DNA of 64,000 nt from Burkholderia diffusa. GTDB lineage: Bacteria; Pseudomonadota; Gammaproteobacteria; Burkholderiales; Burkholderiaceae. Under the pieces are notes generated by a model that saw only the letters and a list, made by a program, of their open reading frames with translations, had not been told where the DNA came from and ran no database searches. The stretch is taken from positions 1,736,001-1,800,000 of the forward strand of contig NZ_CP013362.1 in NCBI RefSeq assembly GCF_001718315.1. The letters are read 5' to 3'. Below, piece by piece: positions 62,649 through 64,000 of this stretch (its first letter is position 1; every line of letters starts with the position of its first letter). Both the position numbers and the translations under genes were made by a program.

Positions 62649-64000
62649 GCGGCCCCCGCGAAGAAGGCCGGTTCAACCTCTCGGCATGGGCGCTGCGCCA
62701 CCAGGCGCTGGTCGTCTACCTGATCGCGCTCGCGACGCTCGCGGGCGTCCTCGCGTACACGCGGCTCGCGCAATCCGAAGACCCGCCGTTCACGTTCCGC
62801 GTGATGGTGATCCGCACGTTCTGGCCCGGCGCGAGCGCGCGGCAGGTGCAGGAGCAGGTGACCGACCGGATCGGCCGCAAGCTGCAGGAAACGCCGGCCA
62901 TCGACTTCCTGCGCAGCTATTCGCGGCCTGGCGAATCGCTGATTTTCTTCACGATGAAGGACTCGGCGCCCGTGAAGGACGTGCCCGAGACCTGGTACCA
63001 GATCCGCAAGAAGGTCGGCGACATCGGCTACACGCTGCCGCCCGGCGTGCAGGGCCCGTTCTTCAACGACGAGTTCGGCGACGTCTACACCAACATCTGG
63101 ACGCTCGAAGGCGACGGCTTCACGCCCGCGCAACTCCACGATTACGCGGACCAGCTGCGCACCGTGCTGCTGCGCGTACCGGGCGTCGGCAAGGTCGACT
63201 ACTTCGGCGACCCCGACCAGCGGATCTTCATCGAGGCCGACAACACGAAGCTCACGCGCCTCGGCATCTCGCCGCAGCAGCTCGCGCAGGCGATCAACGC
63301 GCAGAACGACATCTCGTCGGCCGGCGTGCTCACGACCGCCGACGACCGCGTATTCGTGCGGCCGAGCGGCCAGTTCGACAACGTCGCCGCGATCGCCGAC
63401 ACGCTGATCCGCATCAACGGCCGCACGTTCCGGCTCGGCGATCTCGCCACCGTGAAGCGCGGCTACGACGATCCGCAGGTCACGCAGATGCGCGCGAACG
63501 GCCATGCGGTGCTCGGCATCGGCGTGACGATGCAGCCGGGCGGCGACGTGATCCGGCTCGGCAAGGCGCTCGATGCCGAATCGAAGAACCTGCAGGCGCA
63601 GTTGCCGGCCGGCCTGAAGCTGACGCTGGTGTCGAGCATGCCGCATGCGGTGTCGCATTCGGTCGACGACTTCCTCGAAGCCGTCGCGGAAGCGATCGCG
63701 ATCGTGCTGGTCGTGAGCCTCGTGTCGCTCGGCCTGCGCACCGGGATGGTCGTCGTGATCTCGATTCCGGTCGTGCTCGCCGTCACGGCCCTGTTCATGT
63801 ACCTGTTCGACATCGGGCTGCACAAGGTATCGCTCGGCACGCTGGTGCTCGCGCTCGGGCTGCTCGTCGACGACGCGATCATCGCGGTCGAGATGATGGC
63901 CGTGAAGCTCGAACAGGGCTACAGCCGCGCGCGCGCCGCCGCGTTCGCGTACACGAGCACCGCGTTCCCGATGCTGACGGGCACGCTCGTCACCGTGTCG
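62645..64000 (+). CDS. RND efflux transporter, inner-membrane pump (partial at window end)
   Basis: The reading frame is open from the ATG at 62645 to the last base, 452 codons without a stop. It has a first membrane span (HQALVVYLIALATLAGVLAY), a long porter region (SGPREEGRFNLS start; FRVMVIRTFWPGASARQVQEQV; LRVPGVGKVDYFG), spans two to four, and GLLVDDAIIAVE, the HAE1/AcrB-type motif around the proton-relay aspartates. About 55-60% of a full pump is missing beyond the window. An outer-membrane channel gene may follow. Confidence 0.92.
   Translation, partial: MSGPREEGRFNLSAWALRHQALVVYLIALATLAGVLAYTRLAQSEDPPFTFRVMVIRTFWPGASARQVQEQVTDRIGRKLQETPAIDFLRSYSRPGESLIFFTMKDSAPVKDVPETWYQIRKKVGDIGYTLPPGVQGPFFNDEFGDVYTNIWTLEGDGFTPAQLHDYADQLRTVLLRVPGVGKVDYFGDPDQRIFIEADNTKLTRLGISPQQLAQAINAQNDISSAGVLTTADDRVFVRPSGQFDNVAAIADTLIRINGRTFRLGDLATVKRGYDDPQVTQMRANGHAVLGIGVTMQPGGDVIRLGKALDAESKNLQAQLPAGLKLTLVSSMPHAVSHSVDDFLEAVAEAIAIVLVVSLVSLGLRTGMVVVISIPVVLAVTALFMYLFDIGLHKVSLGTLVLALGLLVDDAIIAVEMMAVKLEQGYSRARAAAFAYTSTAFPMLTGTLVTVS

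Overview
The window is high-GC DNA with compact operons, many LysR-type regulators, an aerobic-type cobalamin cluster with CbiD, DUF4148/DUF3022-type small proteins and a 2-ketogluconate operon. This combination points to a Burkholderia, most likely of the cepacia complex, and probably to one of its accessory-rich secondary replicons. That assignment is inference from gene content and protein style, not from a search. There are no rRNA or tRNA genes.

Region 1-8.5 kb: a cobalamin riboswitch reads leftward out of the window. Divergent from it is a tightly overlapping corrin-ring operon (cobL-cbiD-cobK, then cobM). Next come a MarR regulator/MFS exporter pair with twin operators, a Nu-class-like glutathione transferase and a porin. 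Region 8.7-17.8 kb: a MalT-like LuxR regulator is divergent from a Usp/hemerythrin-like fusion with an in-frame 15-bp tandem repeat. A probable catabolic operon follows: quinone reductase, TauD-type dioxygenase, BKACE/DUF849 enzyme, MFS transporter and RBBP9-type hydrolase. Region 18-22.2 kb: a four-gene polyamine-type ABC importer.

Region 23-34.5 kb: a CoA-transferase/HMG-CoA-lyase-like/VOC/formamidase-like cluster with a LysR regulator, flanked by a 2-hydroxyacid dehydrogenase and an MFS transporter. Two intergenic copies of one palindrome probably tie it together. An SGNH hydrolase, a nitronate monooxygenase and a GFA-family protein follow. Region 34.6-40.2 kb: an organic-peroxide module (OhrR-like regulator, Ohr, a frameshifted GNAT gene, two DUF4148 proteins) shares a 19-bp operator-like motif at four sites. 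Beside it are RidA, LysR and an SDR lacking the catalytic tyrosine.

Region 40.4-42.8 kb is a small decay zone. A frameshifted HEAT-repeat gene abuts a degraded transposase relic, which abuts an intact ISNCY-type insertion sequence. Region 43-51 kb holds housekeeping and stress genes: YbaK-type deacylase, YciI-like protein, CorA, an orphan CydX overlapping a P-loop kinase, a saccharopine-dehydrogenase-like enzyme with an Lrp regulator, a Spy-like periplasmic protein, a PGDYG protein and a YhfC-type membrane protease. Region 51-56.6 kb is a complete kguE-kguK-kguT-kguD-ptxS module with an 18-bp palindromic LacI-type operator. Region 56.7-64 kb carries a LysR/YeiH pair, a ClcB-type chloride channel and a TetR-controlled RND efflux operon whose pump gene runs off the end.

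Several regulator/target pairs have visible dyad operators at the expected promoter positions: MarR-MFS, OhrR-Ohr, PtxS-kgu, TetR-RND and Lrp-dehydrogenase. These give the window an unusually readable regulatory map.
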